NCBI GenBank assembly: GCA_027030245.1 | Contig: JALVFE010000032.1 | Coordinates: 167,707-231,706 of the forward strand | DNA: 64,000 nt | From: Melioribacteraceae bacterium | GTDB lineage: Bacteria > Bacteroidota > Ignavibacteria > Ignavibacteriales > Melioribacteraceae | Direction of reading: 5' to 3' | In this document: positions 17,989 through 26,642 of the stretch, piece by piece | Layout: each line of letters opens with the position of its first letter | Position numbering within the stretch: position 1 is the stretch's first letter | Translations under genes and position numbers: made by a program | The notes under the pieces: generated by a model | What the model saw: the letters and a program-made list of their open reading frames with translations, nothing else | Told to the model about the DNA's origin: nothing | Databases searched by the model: none

Positions 17989-18495
17989 ATGAAAACTTTG
18001 ATTAAGATAGCATGTATTTCTCTGATTTTATTTGCTTGTAACGGAAAACCCGTTCAATATCCTGATACAAACGTTACGGAAATAATTAACGGTATTAATT
18101 GGGACGGAAATTTCGATGATGTGGAGAAAACGTTGAACGAGAAATTCAATCTTGAATTTGGCACCTCCAAATTTAACGAGACCGGCGGCGCCGTTGCTTA
18201 CGAATTTGAAGGTGGAAAATTGTTCGGCAAAAACACGGAAAGTTGGGTTGCTGGTTTTTTGCACGATAAGTTAAACGCAGTAATTATTAAATTTGCCGGC
18301 GGTGAAAACGCGGGCGGACTTTATAACGAAATTTGCGGTAAACTTGATTCTTCTTTGGGTAAAAGCAAAATGGAATTGGAAAAGAGTAAGTTTTGGACAT
18401 ATACTACGAAAAACGGGCAGAACATTTTCAGCGTAATTTGTAATATTGCTCCGAACACAAACGATGTTTTGGTGGTGATTAAAAGAAACCTTTAG
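17989..18495 (+). CDS. Small lipoprotein of unknown function
   Basis: 168 residues with a lipoprotein signal (MKTLIKIACISLILFAC, Cys17) and AAGGAG 11 bases before the ATG. The mature part is compact and mixed alpha/beta, with ITEIINGINWDGNFDDVEKTLNEKF and a Gly-rich centre. No cysteine pattern, repeat or family motif is recognised. It is the only plus-strand gene between the suf operon and tRNA-Met, and marks the left limit of the minus-strand accessory block. Confidence 0.75.
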   Translation: MKTLIKIACISLILFACNGKPVQYPDTNVTEIINGINWDGNFDDVEKTLNEKFNLEFGTSKFNETGGAVAYEFEGGKLFGKNTESWVAGFLHDKLNAVIIKFAGGENAGGLYNEICGKLDSSLGKSKMELEKSKFWTYTTKNGQNIFSVICNIAPNTNDVLVVIKRNL

Positions 18496-18651
18496 ATAAC
18501 GAATTTTGCGTTAAGTATTTTGCGGATATTTGAGCGGTTTTACTTCTTATTTCTTACTTATAAACTACTATATAAAGTCTTTTGAAAGATTGTTAATTAC
18601 AATCTGATTTTCTGTACTTATTGCAAATTGATTTATTGGTTTACGATTTAA

Positions 18652-19497
18652 TTAAAGTTTACTGCTAATTATTTTGTCTAAAATTTTCCAAGTATCGGTG
18701 AGTGCACCGAGTTTATTATAAATTATTTTATGATTTTTGTCTATTATAATATTTACGGGAAAAGCTCCGCCTAGCAATTTCTTGGCTTCCATGTTACTAT
18801 ATAAATGTTTATAATTAAACGGATATTTTTTTAGAAATTCATCTAAATTTTCTTTATCCCAAATAATTGATAAAAATTTAACCGGTTTGTTTTTGTACTT
18901 TTCTACTAATTTATTTAATCCCGGGATTTCTTTTATACAAGGCAAACAACTTGTTGCCCACCAATTTAGTACAATTATATTTCCTTTTAATGTATCTAAA
19001 TCTAATATGCCATCAGGAGATTCTAATGATAAGGAAGGAAACGTTTTTCCTACTTTTAATTTGTATTCATTCATAACTTTCGGTTCTGATAAAAAACCGC
19101 TTAACGTGTCGCCCCAAATATATTCGACTCTTTTTGCAATAGGGAAAATTTTTATATTCAACGGAGTTAATTCGTCTTTGGAGGTTGTTATTAATTTTAG
19201 TGTTGAAATATATTCATCATCTTTATTTTGCTGAAGCATCACGGGACTAACATTAAACCCGTTTTTTTGATCTACCGAAACAAAAAACATAGATGTATTC
19301 CATGAACTTGTATCTTTGCAAATTAAAAAGAAATTTTTATAAAAATTATCAATATCGATTTCTGCGTACGCTGCCTTCTCCCATTTAAATTTAATTTGAT
19401 TTGGCATGCCTTTTTTGAAAGAAACACTTTTGTATTGAGTTTGACAGAATAAAGAACTTTGGATTGAGATAATTATTATTAAAAGTAATTTATTCAT
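18652..19497 (-). CDS. TlpA-like thiol-disulfide oxidoreductase
   Basis: 281 residues. A signal peptide is visible at 1-18 (LLLIIIISIQSSLFC). Residues 1-140 are a non-catalytic beta-rich domain without a recognised family. The C-terminal thioredoxin domain (about 145-281) starts KVGKTFPSLSLESPDG and has the redox pair Cys184-Leu-Pro-Cys187 in NWWATSCLPCIKEIPGL, then FPVNIIIDKNHKIIY. This is the TlpA/ResA class: reducing disulfides in exported proteins. A lone gene 67 bases downstream of the restriction enzyme; it has its own context and no cytochrome maturation genes nearby. Confidence 0.87.
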   Translation of the reverse strand: MNKLLLIIIISIQSSLFCQTQYKSVSFKKGMPNQIKFKWEKAAYAEIDIDNFYKNFFLICKDTSSWNTSMFFVSVDQKNGFNVSPVMLQQNKDDEYISTLKLITTSKDELTPLNIKIFPIAKRVEYIWGDTLSGFLSEPKVMNEYKLKVGKTFPSLSLESPDGILDLDTLKGNIIVLNWWATSCLPCIKEIPGLNKLVEKYKNKPVKFLSIIWDKENLDEFLKKYPFNYKHLYSNMEAKKLLGGAFPVNIIIDKNHKIIYNKLGALTDTWKILDKIISSKL

Positions 19498-19564
19498 CGT
19501 TAGCTCCTTTGACGTTTACCGTGAAGATATACGGTAAAAGATGGTTCAACTCCGGAAACAACTA

Positions 19565-20323
19565 TTATGTTTTCTTTTTTCTTCTGGGAGTATCGATAGA
19601 TGAATTAAACTTGACTAACTTTTCCCAAACAATTGCTCCATTGTCGTCGCAGAATTGCTTTCCAAATTCAATTGTAAATTTATTGATACGTTTTGAATAA
19701 GATTTCATAAAGTCATCATTTCTTTCTTTGGCTTTATGCCCTAAAGGTTCTATTATTTCGGTATAGAGATTTGGGTTTCCGGAAATAAATTCCCAGAAAC
19801 GTTGCCCGCAATATTTGAAATAGTCACCCTTATCCGGATTGTTATCGCGTCCATAGCAACAACCATTAACGCAAACTATAGAAAGTTTCGAATTACTTGT
19901 TCTGAGTGTCTTTTGTGCTGTTTTGAAATCGGCCCTCATTTTTGAAATTTGACTACTGTTTCCCCAATTTGGGCCGGATTTGATATTGACAATATATCTA
20001 TGTCCATCTTTATCGAATTCTAAGTCAATACCTTTAATCCCGGATTTCCAACCACCATAAACTTTTTGGTTTATAAAAATAGCTAATCCTTCAAGCCAAG
20101 CACCAAATATAGTTTCTTCGTTGGAGGATAAATACGCATCAACCAACCCTCTGACAATTTGTTCGGCTGTCATAAAATATTTTGCTTTAAATAAATATGG
20201 ATTCTTCCTTCTCAACACTTGATCCAATCTCAACGAGTCCAAACTTAATATTCTCTTTTCATGAAAGATACCGATGTTTTCCTCTACATATTTTACTACA
20301 TCATCTAAATTAAGAGTTTTCAT
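19565..20323 (-). CDS. Type II restriction endonuclease, PmeII-like family
   Basis: 252 residues from the ATG at 20323 (MKTLNLDDVVKY), preceded by AAAGGA; an upstream ATG at 20341 lacks a good site. Residues about 84-112 read GIKGIDLEFDKDGHRYIVNIKSGPNWGN in two parts: the acidic residue followed by N-I-K is a PD-(D/E)xK-like active centre, and K-S-G-P-N-W-G-N-S is, as I recall it, the hallmark of PmeII-type enzymes. It cuts unmodified DNA at a site I cannot deduce. The start overlaps the methyltransferase gene by 14 bases, a normal coupling that delays the nuclease. Function as the pair's nuclease is fairly sure; the family name less so. Confidence 0.8.
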   Translation of the reverse strand: MKTLNLDDVVKYVEENIGIFHEKRILSLDSLRLDQVLRRKNPYLFKAKYFMTAEQIVRGLVDAYLSSNEETIFGAWLEGLAIFINQKVYGGWKSGIKGIDLEFDKDGHRYIVNIKSGPNWGNSSQISKMRADFKTAQKTLRTSNSKLSIVCVNGCCYGRDNNPDKGDYFKYCGQRFWEFISGNPNLYTEIIEPLGHKAKERNDDFMKSYSKRINKFTIEFGKQFCDDNGAIVWEKLVKFNSSIDTPRRKKKT

Positions 20324-21161
20324 ATTTTTCCTTTGGTTCAAACAAAAATAATTCTACAGGTGATAATTGAGATTTAACCATTTCGAAGTATTCCGGTACC
20401 AACTCTATACCAATAGAATTTCTTTGCAGTCTGTTCGCTACGATATTTGTTGTTCCAGATCCCATAAATGGGTCTAAAACCGTATCCCCAACTTGAGTAA
20501 ATAATTTTATGAACCACTCGGGTAAGCCTTCTGGAAAAGCAGCACTATGTTTTTTATTATTACATTCGGTTGCCAAATGCACAACGTTTGTAGGATAAAC
20601 CATTGATCTGTTTAGCCAGTTAGATACATTTTTACCAAACCCGCTGCCTACTTTTGATTCATCCCTTTTCTTATCCGTTTCGCTTAAGTTTCTCAATCTG
20701 TTTTTAGCCCAATCACCAATCGGAACCATTACAGCTTCTTGATACATATTAAATTTTTTACTTTTATTAAATTGTAACAGTCTTTCCCATGCATCTCTAA
20801 ACCTGTTCGGCCATTTTCCAGGGTAAGAGTTCTTTTTATGCCATATAAATTCTTCTGTCCATAACCATCCTTGTTTTCGCATTTCGAGAATAAGCTCAAT
20901 AACATAGGTGCTTCTTTCACCATTAACAACCTTCTCTTTTATGTTTAATATGAACGTACCGGTTGGTTTTAATACTCTTAACATTTGTTCTGCTTTTGGC
21001 AAAAACCAATCAACATAATTGTTAGGATGAATACCGCCGTAAGTATTTTTTCTTTGGTCGGCATACGGCGGAGATGTAAAAATCAAATCTACCGAATTAT
21101 CCGGTAGTGTTTTTAATATTTCTTCACAATCACCCAGATAGAGATCGTGTTTTATTTCCAT
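20310..21161 (-). CDS. DNA methyltransferase, N4-cytosine type
   Basis: 283 residues. Catalytic motif IV TSPPY is at 29-33 and the SAM-binding motif I DPFMGSGTT at 231-239, i.e. the beta-class order. SPPY rather than NPPY or DPPY points to N4-cytosine methylation. Between them lies a recognition region of about 150 residues. It protects host sites from the overlapping nuclease. The pair sits in the AT-rich accessory block. Confidence 0.9.
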   Translation of the reverse strand: MEIKHDLYLGDCEEILKTLPDNSVDLIFTSPPYADQRKNTYGGIHPNNYVDWFLPKAEQMLRVLKPTGTFILNIKEKVVNGERSTYVIELILEMRKQGWLWTEEFIWHKKNSYPGKWPNRFRDAWERLLQFNKSKKFNMYQEAVMVPIGDWAKNRLRNLSETDKKRDESKVGSGFGKNVSNWLNRSMVYPTNVVHLATECNNKKHSAAFPEGLPEWFIKLFTQVGDTVLDPFMGSGTTNIVANRLQRNSIGIELVPEYFEMVKSQLSPVELFLFEPKEKYENS

Positions 21162-21397
21162 AATTTAATCCTTATAATAATTCATCTTTTGAAACATAGC
21201 GGTTTCGGTTCTCATTTCTTCAAACTAAGAAATAATGCCGGGGTAATAAACTACTTAAAATTATAAAAAAAATTATCTCATTGCACTATCGTTAAACTTA
21301 CTAAACAAAAACGAGCAAAGAAAACCTTAAAATACTCAAAAATCCGTATTAAAAACTTGTCGGGACGTTTTGGTTAGTTTGCCGTATATACCTAGCG

Positions 21398-23140
21398 TTA
21401 CTTATTAAAATTATTGTTTTTATATTCTTGTCTAAACAACTCAAAAGATAACCACCAATCTAACCCGGTGGAAAAATTTTTATCTCCCGCATAGTATCCG
21501 TCAATAATTTTTCTGATTTTAGAAATATCATAATATGGTGTTTCTTTTACATCCCTTGAATTTGCCATGTCGTAAATGAATTCTTTTAAACTGTCCAACA
21601 AAAGCAAAGAGTTTTGTTCTTTATAACGATTCAATCCCGCTTTTTTTTGAATCACACTCCACAGTCTTGATTGCAATGAATTCATAAAATAAGGATGAAT
21701 TGATTGACTTTTTGCAAGAGGAAATTTTCCGAGTGCCGGAAAATTAGATTTTATTATTTTCCTGTATAACTTACCGTTTTGCCTTAAGCTGACAGGCATA
21801 TTAAATAATTCTTTTAAAATGCACGGTTGAAGAAAAGGCATAATACTTATTAGATTATTGTCCAACCTTGCTTGTTCGTGGGAATAATAATTTGTAATTC
21901 TTGTCTTTATCGCAAACAGGTCTAACCAATTTCCCAAATCATTTTTCGTGGTCTCGGGCAACCTCGTAAATATTTCATCTAATTGTATCTCTATTCCTTT
22001 TTCCATTTGCGCGACAAAATCATTCTTAAAGATATCTGCTCTGTGTAATTTTAAGTGGGGAATAATATTTTGTATCGCCTTCTTTAACACCGCATCTTTG
22101 CCTCTCAAAAACAATTTATAAAAAAACTCTCTTCTCCAAATCTCGCCGAAACCGCCGTCGACTAAAACTATGTTCCTATCGTATAACTCGCGGTAGTTTT
22201 GCAATTGTATAACTGAAGATGCAGCGTTATTTACGAGTGTTTGACTTGTGTATTCGGAAATATCTCTGATTATTTTATTTTTATCTGCTAGCCCAAGATT
22301 AATTTGTTCGTGTTTTAACTTAAATTGTTCTGCTAATTTTTTAGCTATCAACGAATCGGGATGGTTTGGATCGCCAAAAGTATGAGTATCAAATGAAAGA
22401 TTATTCTTCAATAAAAATGAAAGAATGACTCTTGAATCCATTCCGCCCGAAAGGCTTAATGAAAGATGATGGTTATCGGGAATGCTTAAATTTATTAATG
22501 ATGCAAGTTTGTAAGAATATTCTTCGACTCCGAATTTTTTTTGTGAATTTGTAGGCAGCCAATTATAATCATTTATTGAAATATTATTTTCGTCAAGAGA
22601 AACTTTTGCTGTTTTACCTCCAACAACTCTGATAACATTTTTAAATATGCTTCTATCCGAAATTTGGTTAAATAACATCCACCTGCTTCCGAACTCATAA
22701 AAATTTAGTTCTAAATCACTGAATTTTGAAAGCCGGGTAACATCTGTTGAAAAGAAAACCCCTTTACCGGTTTTAAGAAGTGATATTTCCCTTAAGCCTA
22801 AAACATCGGAATAGAACGAAACCTTATTGTTTGACCACGTAATAACAATAAAATGACCGTTTAATTGCTTTAATTGATCATCAAAATCTTTTTGATTTAA
22901 TAAATTCTCCCAATCAGATTGATTTAATATTTTAAAATTTTGAGATTTGTTGGATAATCCTATGCCGGATACAAGCCACTTATTTTTGCGACTGTAAAAC
23001 AAATTGCTTTTTATTCCGCAAACACAAAATTGAACTTCAGTTGTATTGTGGAGTAAGGTTACGTTACCGGTACAATTTTTTGATAAGATTTTAGTAAAAT
23101 CATAATTGTTTTTTGGGATTACGCCCAATATTGTCTGCAT
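21398..23140 (-). CDS. Asparagine synthase-like protein lacking the catalytic N-terminal Cys
   Basis: 580 residues. The N-terminal half (about 1-200) resembles the class II glutamine amidotransferase fold (LLNQKDFDDQLKQLNGHFIVITWSNN), but the chain begins MQTILGVI, so the obligatory Cys2 nucleophile is missing. The C-terminal half is the asparagine synthetase domain with the PP-loop SLSLSGGMDSR (Ser231-Ser236), which adenylates a carboxylate. Such relatives act as beta-lactam-type, lasso-peptide or surface-glycan synthetases as well as asparagine synthetases. No peptide precursor or glycosyltransferase is visible next to it. Its substrate is unknown; it would have to use ammonia or another amine. 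Confidence 0.8.
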   Translation of the reverse strand: MQTILGVIPKNNYDFTKILSKNCTGNVTLLHNTTEVQFCVCGIKSNLFYSRKNKWLVSGIGLSNKSQNFKILNQSDWENLLNQKDFDDQLKQLNGHFIVITWSNNKVSFYSDVLGLREISLLKTGKGVFFSTDVTRLSKFSDLELNFYEFGSRWMLFNQISDRSIFKNVIRVVGGKTAKVSLDENNISINDYNWLPTNSQKKFGVEEYSYKLASLINLSIPDNHHLSLSLSGGMDSRVILSFLLKNNLSFDTHTFGDPNHPDSLIAKKLAEQFKLKHEQINLGLADKNKIIRDISEYTSQTLVNNAASSVIQLQNYRELYDRNIVLVDGGFGEIWRREFFYKLFLRGKDAVLKKAIQNIIPHLKLHRADIFKNDFVAQMEKGIEIQLDEIFTRLPETTKNDLGNWLDLFAIKTRITNYYSHEQARLDNNLISIMPFLQPCILKELFNMPVSLRQNGKLYRKIIKSNFPALGKFPLAKSQSIHPYFMNSLQSRLWSVIQKKAGLNRYKEQNSLLLLDSLKEFIYDMANSRDVKETPYYDISKIRKIIDGYYAGDKNFSTGLDWWLSFELFRQEYKNNNFNK

Positions 23141-23153
23141 ATTAGAAGCCTTT

Positions 23154-23330
23154 TTAGAAAGAGTGTTCGCTTAAACAATATCCCAAAGCTCTATAGATTT
23201 TTTTATGAGATGCCTTTGGCATAGGTTGTCCGTCCTTATTTTTTCCTTCAAGCACGGTGACGATATTTTATTGGCTGTCATCAAATATAATTACAATCCG
23301 CCTCGGTGGATAAACTACTAAATAAACTAA
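23154..23330 (-). pseudogene. 3-prime remnant of a small gene, two reading frames
   Basis: Minus-strand text reads VVYPPRRIVIIFDDSQ then stop in one frame, and NIVTVLEGKNKDGQPMPKAS followed by HKKIYRALGYCLSEHSF and stop in another. Both pieces look protein-like and run head to tail, as expected of a short gene broken by a frameshift. No start or family is recognised. It lies directly upstream of the asparagine-synthase-like gene. Confidence 0.35.
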
Positions 23331-23449
23331 ATTTTTACAATTCAATACATTGCTGTTTAGCAACTGAGGTTTTTCGCCGGTTATGAGTTAATTGCCTTTC
23401 GCTTTTATAATTTGTTTTTTATCTAATAATTTATGACTTTCAAATACCG

Positions 23450-23695
23450 TTACACTTCAATAGACTTTTTCTTAACCAAATAAACAATCCGGTAGTTTTT
23501 ATAGATAATTTCCCTAATTTGTTCAAACGAAAGTTCCGGAACAACCCTCCCTTTTTCAGGAAAATCTTTAAGGCTTTCTACAAGTGTGATTAATTTATCG
23601 ATAAATTTAACGGCTGCTTGTGGGTTATCTTGTGAAATGAAATCTTCAATATCTTGAATATTGAATAGAGCTTCTTTAGTCCATTTGATTATCAT
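23450..23695 (-). CDS. RelE/ParE-family toxin, C-terminus lost by a frameshift
   Basis: 81 residues with the ParE fold: IKWTKEALFNIQDIEDFISQDN, FPEKGRVVPEL, IREIIYKNYRIVYLVKKKSIEV. ParE proteins normally continue with a last strand like VxVxxxxRxL. That continuation is present in the DNA one base out of frame: VTVFESHKLLDKKQIIKAKGN, ending at 23388. A single-base deletion at about 23453 would explain this. The toxin may therefore be inactive, while the antitoxin gene upstream is intact. It overlaps the antitoxin by 20 bases. Confidence 0.8.
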   Translation of the reverse strand: MIIKWTKEALFNIQDIEDFISQDNPQAAVKFIDKLITLVESLKDFPEKGRVVPELSFEQIREIIYKNYRIVYLVKKKSIEV

Positions 23696-23984
23696 AATTC
23701 TTTTTTATTGCTCTATGTTTTTTAAGTTCTTTTTTTAGTTGTGCCGTTGTTAGTACATTACCTTGCTCGGAATCGGATAATCCCCGAGAAATAGAATCGA
23801 TAAATAGTTTAGTTTCCCTAAGTTTATCAAATTCTTCGGGTGAGATTAATACACCGGCAGGTTTTCCATTTTGAGTAATTATAATAGAATTCCTTTGTGC
23901 ACGAACATTTTTAAGGTATTTGGAAAGGTTAGCTTTAAATTGACCAACCGGAATTATGTCTTTTGAGATAGAAATATTTTTCAT
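23676..23984 (-). CDS. Phd/YefM-family antitoxin
   Basis: 102 residues. The N-terminal DNA-binding/dimer domain has PVGQFKANLSKYLKNVRAQRNSIIITQNGKPAGVLISPEEFDKL, the standard Phd/YefM pattern; the charged C-terminal tail (KKELKKHRAIKKNYDNQMD) should wrap the toxin. It is translationally coupled to the ParE-like gene and probably represses the pair's promoter. An 8-base palindrome TAGGCCTA with weak flanking symmetry is about 40 bases upstream. Confidence 0.88.
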   Translation of the reverse strand: MKNISISKDIIPVGQFKANLSKYLKNVRAQRNSIIITQNGKPAGVLISPEEFDKLRETKLFIDSISRGLSDSEQGNVLTTAQLKKELKKHRAIKKNYDNQMD

Positions 23985-24304
23985 TTCCTTGCCTTTAAAT
24001 AATGGTCTATAAAGATACCAAAATATAGGCCTAAATTATGTCATTATCAAGTCCAAATTTAACATAAACAGTATTATTATTCAGCCGCATATCGACAAAC
24101 AAAAGCGCCGGGTTAAAAAGTTATTGCCAAAAATTAGTAAAAAATCATTTAGCTGTAAAAACTTTAACTTAAAATACAACTACTACAGAAAATGGTAAAT
24201 TATCGTGCTAAGGCATGTCAAGGCATAGGCATCAACAGCAGTGGAATCCCTCAAAAAGCCTCACTGATTCTGCATTTAGGTTGATTCCCGGGTTATACGT
24301 TTTT
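23985..24304. other. 320-base gene-free stretch in the accessory block
   Basis: No gene is recognised. The right end, directly after the stop of the next gene (24305), has GGTTATACG at 24291-24299. This is one of four GGTTA-type boundary motifs that follow gene ends in this block. The rest is AT-rich without clear repeats. Confidence 0.5.
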
Positions 24305-24811
24305 TTAATAAACTTCTTTCATTTCCTTATCAAGAATTGAAATCAAATATTTTTTAGATATCTTATTCATCAATTCGTCTGTGCATTCAAGTATAAAGGT
24401 GATTTCATTAATTACATTATTTTTTGTAGAAAATTTTATATAGCCAGAAGAATTATCCGGAATATTATCTTTGGGTTCAATGGAAATATCAGCTACATCG
24501 GGCGAAAGAATGTTTATATTAAAAGCCTGGTTACCTTTATTTACGAAATAAACAGTAAAGTTATTTCCGGATTGGATTAATTTAAGGAGATGTAGTTCGG
24601 GATGCTTGATTATTTTATTAATGTATTCTGTTGTATTATTTGAATTAAGTTGATTTACATAAGATTTGATTTTGGAGTCAATTTCGGAATCCGTTCTCTT
24701 CTTTTTTCTCTTGTTATAATAAGTTATTGCTATTGTTAAAATGAAAACAATAAGAACGAGACTAATAAGATTGCTAATAAGGGAAAGCGAAAGAAAAGAA
24801 TTCCCGTACAT
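24305..24811 (-). CDS. Single-pass membrane protein of unknown function
   Basis: 168 residues. One hydrophobic segment at about 10-32 (LISNLISLVLIVFILTIAITYY) is followed by a basic stop-transfer (NKRKKKR), giving an N-out or N-anchored topology with a cytoplasmic remainder. The soluble part has a coil-like start (DSEIDSKIKSYVNQL) and a beta-rich end. No family is recognised. The start lies 70-90 bases after a GTTAGGC, which matches the integron core consensus GTTRRRY, and the gene sits as a single unit between such boundary elements. Confidence 0.65.
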   Translation of the reverse strand: MYGNSFLSLSLISNLISLVLIVFILTIAITYYNKRKKKRTDSEIDSKIKSYVNQLNSNNTTEYINKIIKHPELHLLKLIQSGNNFTVYFVNKGNQAFNINILSPDVADISIEPKDNIPDNSSGYIKFSTKNNVINEITFILECTDELMNKISKKYLISILDKEMKEVY

Positions 24812-24940
24812 TTTATTCCTAATTATAAAAATTTATAAAGTCGAGCCTATTAGCCATACGCACAAAACAGCATGTTTAATTAGTTCCGCAAACAAGACGC
24901 CTAACTTTAACTATTGCGATATATACATAAGAAAACTCAT

Positions 24941-25035
24941 ACAAAACTGGCAAATTAAACCGAACACAACCCGTTGCACTAACGGAGTGAGCACCCTACA
25001 TTTATTTCACGAGTATTTGCAGGTTACGTTGTGCT
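24941..25035. repeat. Cassette-boundary element, copy 1
   Basis: About 95 bases after the stop of the 25035 gene: it begins with ACAAAACTGGCAAATTAAA, holds ACACAACCC and GCACTAACGG, and ends GCAGGTTACGTTGTGC. ACACAAC at one end and GTTGTGC at the other are inverted, with partial internal symmetry (GCACTAAC, GAGTGAGC). The pattern of short complementary ends over an imperfectly palindromic centre is reminiscent of integron attC sites, but the ends only partly fit the RYYYAAC/GTTRRRY consensus. Confidence 0.55.
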
Positions 25036-25364
25036 TAGTAATTTGATGATAATTTCATAATGATTTCTATTTTGTCTTTGCTTAAACCTTTTAGATCTTC
25101 TTCAAAAAGAAAATTATCATTCATCAGTCTTGAAAAAACCAAAATTAATTTTGAATACCGGTAATCATATTTCGCATCAATTTCTCTTCTACGTTCCGAT
25201 AAATATTTTTCCAATTTCCATACATCAGATAGATTTTTTAATTTTGTTGCCATTTCTTTTATTGTGTTTATCAGTTCTTCCATTTCCCTTTGATATGCTT
25301 TATCAAAAGCAGCACGTGCGATTTTCTTTTCGGAAGAATTCCATTTCATTTTAATGATACTCAT
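25035..25364 (-). CDS. Small charged helical protein of unknown function
   Basis: 109 residues, predicted almost all helical: MKWNSSEKKIARAAFDKAYQREMEEL, then KLEKYLSERRREIDAKYDYRYSKL, a probable coiled coil or helical hairpin. It has no signal peptide and no cysteine. No family is recognised. It occupies one unit of the minus-strand array, ending in the boundary element at 24941-25035. Confidence 0.6.
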   Translation of the reverse strand: MSIIKMKWNSSEKKIARAAFDKAYQREMEELINTIKEMATKLKNLSDVWKLEKYLSERRREIDAKYDYRYSKLILVFSRLMNDNFLFEEDLKGLSKDKIEIIMKLSSNY

Positions 25365-25787
25365 TTTAATTCCTTTTTTATTTCATTAAAGATAAAAAGT
25401 GGAGAAGATTCAAATTTAAATCATTAATAATCCTTTTGTTTTTTATGCATTTCTCTCCATAGTTGTCCGATTTCAGAAAAACTTTTACCTTTCAATCTTT
25501 GTTCCTGACTGAATAGATTCTTCTTCTTTTAGTCATTATACTTCCGAATATTTTGTATCATAATAGTACATTAACCTGCAAAGAGCAATCAATCAAAATC
25601 CCATCGTTTTACAACTTAAATTAAATTATATATTTAATCAAGTCTTGTTTGAATGTCAAATTAAAAACTGTAAATCGTGCCCCGTTTGTTTGAGTGGAAA
25701 ATCCGCACTCCCGCCCTGCCGGAACGGAGGATAATCCGAAAGACTCCTTTTGAAAAAAGCCGGTAATATGAAACCGTTAATTTAGTT
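25365..25787. repeat. Dispersed intergenic repeat, copy A of four
   Basis: The part 25594-25763 is closely similar to 27815-27990 and 29975-30155, with a truncated relative at 31848-31925. Shared landmarks in plus orientation: AAAATCCC, then ACAACTTAAATTAAATTA, TTTGAGTGGAAA, and the inverted repeat GA(C)TCC/GGA near the end. It starts about 25 bases after the stop of the lipoprotein gene. The remaining 25365-25593 shows nothing recognisable. Confidence 0.75.
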
Positions 25788-26318
25788 TTATTTTAATTCT
25801 ACTTTTATCAGCTTTAACTTATAATAAATAAAACCATTCTGAATTTGAATTGATATACCAATCCCTTTTTTAAATGTAATACTATATCCATAGTCGGCCC
25901 GGAAAGGTGTTTCGAAGGTCATTGTGTCCCCGGTTTTCTTGGTTACCTTTAGATCATCTTGCCAATACGTTGTTTCATTAATTTTCAAAGAAAAATCCGC
26001 AATAATTTGTTCGTTAAATTCCGGTCTTTTTGAAAATAAAGTATCACCGTTAGTTCTATAATAAAGCGTGTCCTTAAAATTGTTTTTAAGACGATTGGTA
26101 ACCATCTGGTAGTATTCCTTGTTATCAAGTGTTTTCCTGCCGGTTATTTCCCAAATCTCATCAATAGAAGTTGTATCCGAATATGTTAGGTTATAGTACC
26201 ACTTATTACCAACTTTAAGCGGAAAGAATTCTTTTGCACTGCCGGTTGGTTCAACCGGTGATTCACAACTTAATAACAAGGCGAATAATAGCGGTATTAG
26301 TCTAATTAATTTTTTCAT
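25788..26318 (-). CDS. Lipoprotein of unknown function
   Basis: Start set at 26318 (MKKLIRLIPLLFALLLSC, lipobox Cys18) because AAGGGAG lies just before it; an upstream in-frame start would put 32 residues in front of the signal. That gives 176 residues. After a Pro-rich linker, the text FFPLKVGNKWYYNLTYSD and the later TGDTMTFETPFRADYGYSITF suggest a beta-sandwich domain as found in many Bacteroidetes lipoproteins (FPLKxGNxWxY). Function unknown. It is flanked 3-prime by repeat copy A. Confidence 0.75.
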   Translation of the reverse strand: MKKLIRLIPLLFALLLSCESPVEPTGSAKEFFPLKVGNKWYYNLTYSDTTSIDEIWEITGRKTLDNKEYYQMVTNRLKNNFKDTLYYRTNGDTLFSKRPEFNEQIIADFSLKINETTYWQDDLKVTKKTGDTMTFETPFRADYGYSITFKKGIGISIQIQNGFIYYKLKLIKVELK

Positions 26319-26498
26319 TAATGCTCCCTTTTGTTTATTCATCATATAACGACGTGTACGGATTACGTAATAAGTTTTTAAATTAATAAAACTTCCGGTA
26401 ACGCTCAAAACCACAAATTCAGTTGGGTTTACTACCTTAATAGAATGTTCGGGTTATGCGTTGCGTTTAGAATTATTACATTTATTAACATTGGCATG

Positions 26499-26642
26499 TT
26501 AAATTTTATAAATTAGAGCTATACCAATGCTGGGCACCACAGTTGGTGCAATATCTAAATCCAAAAAATCCGGCGGCTTCTTTCTATTGTGAGTATCGGA
26601 TAATTGGACAATAACACCGGCACCAATTTCAAACCCAATTTT
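26499..26642 (-). pseudogene. 3-prime continuation of the 26643 gene beyond an in-frame stop
   Basis: After the TAA at 26643-26645 the same frame continues for 47 codons (KIGFEIGAGVIVQLSDTHN ... PSIGIALIYKI) to a second TAA at 26499. The continuation has alternating beta-strand character and ends in a hydrophobic strand, as outer-membrane beta-barrels do. One base change would restore a 176-residue protein. Confidence 0.6.
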
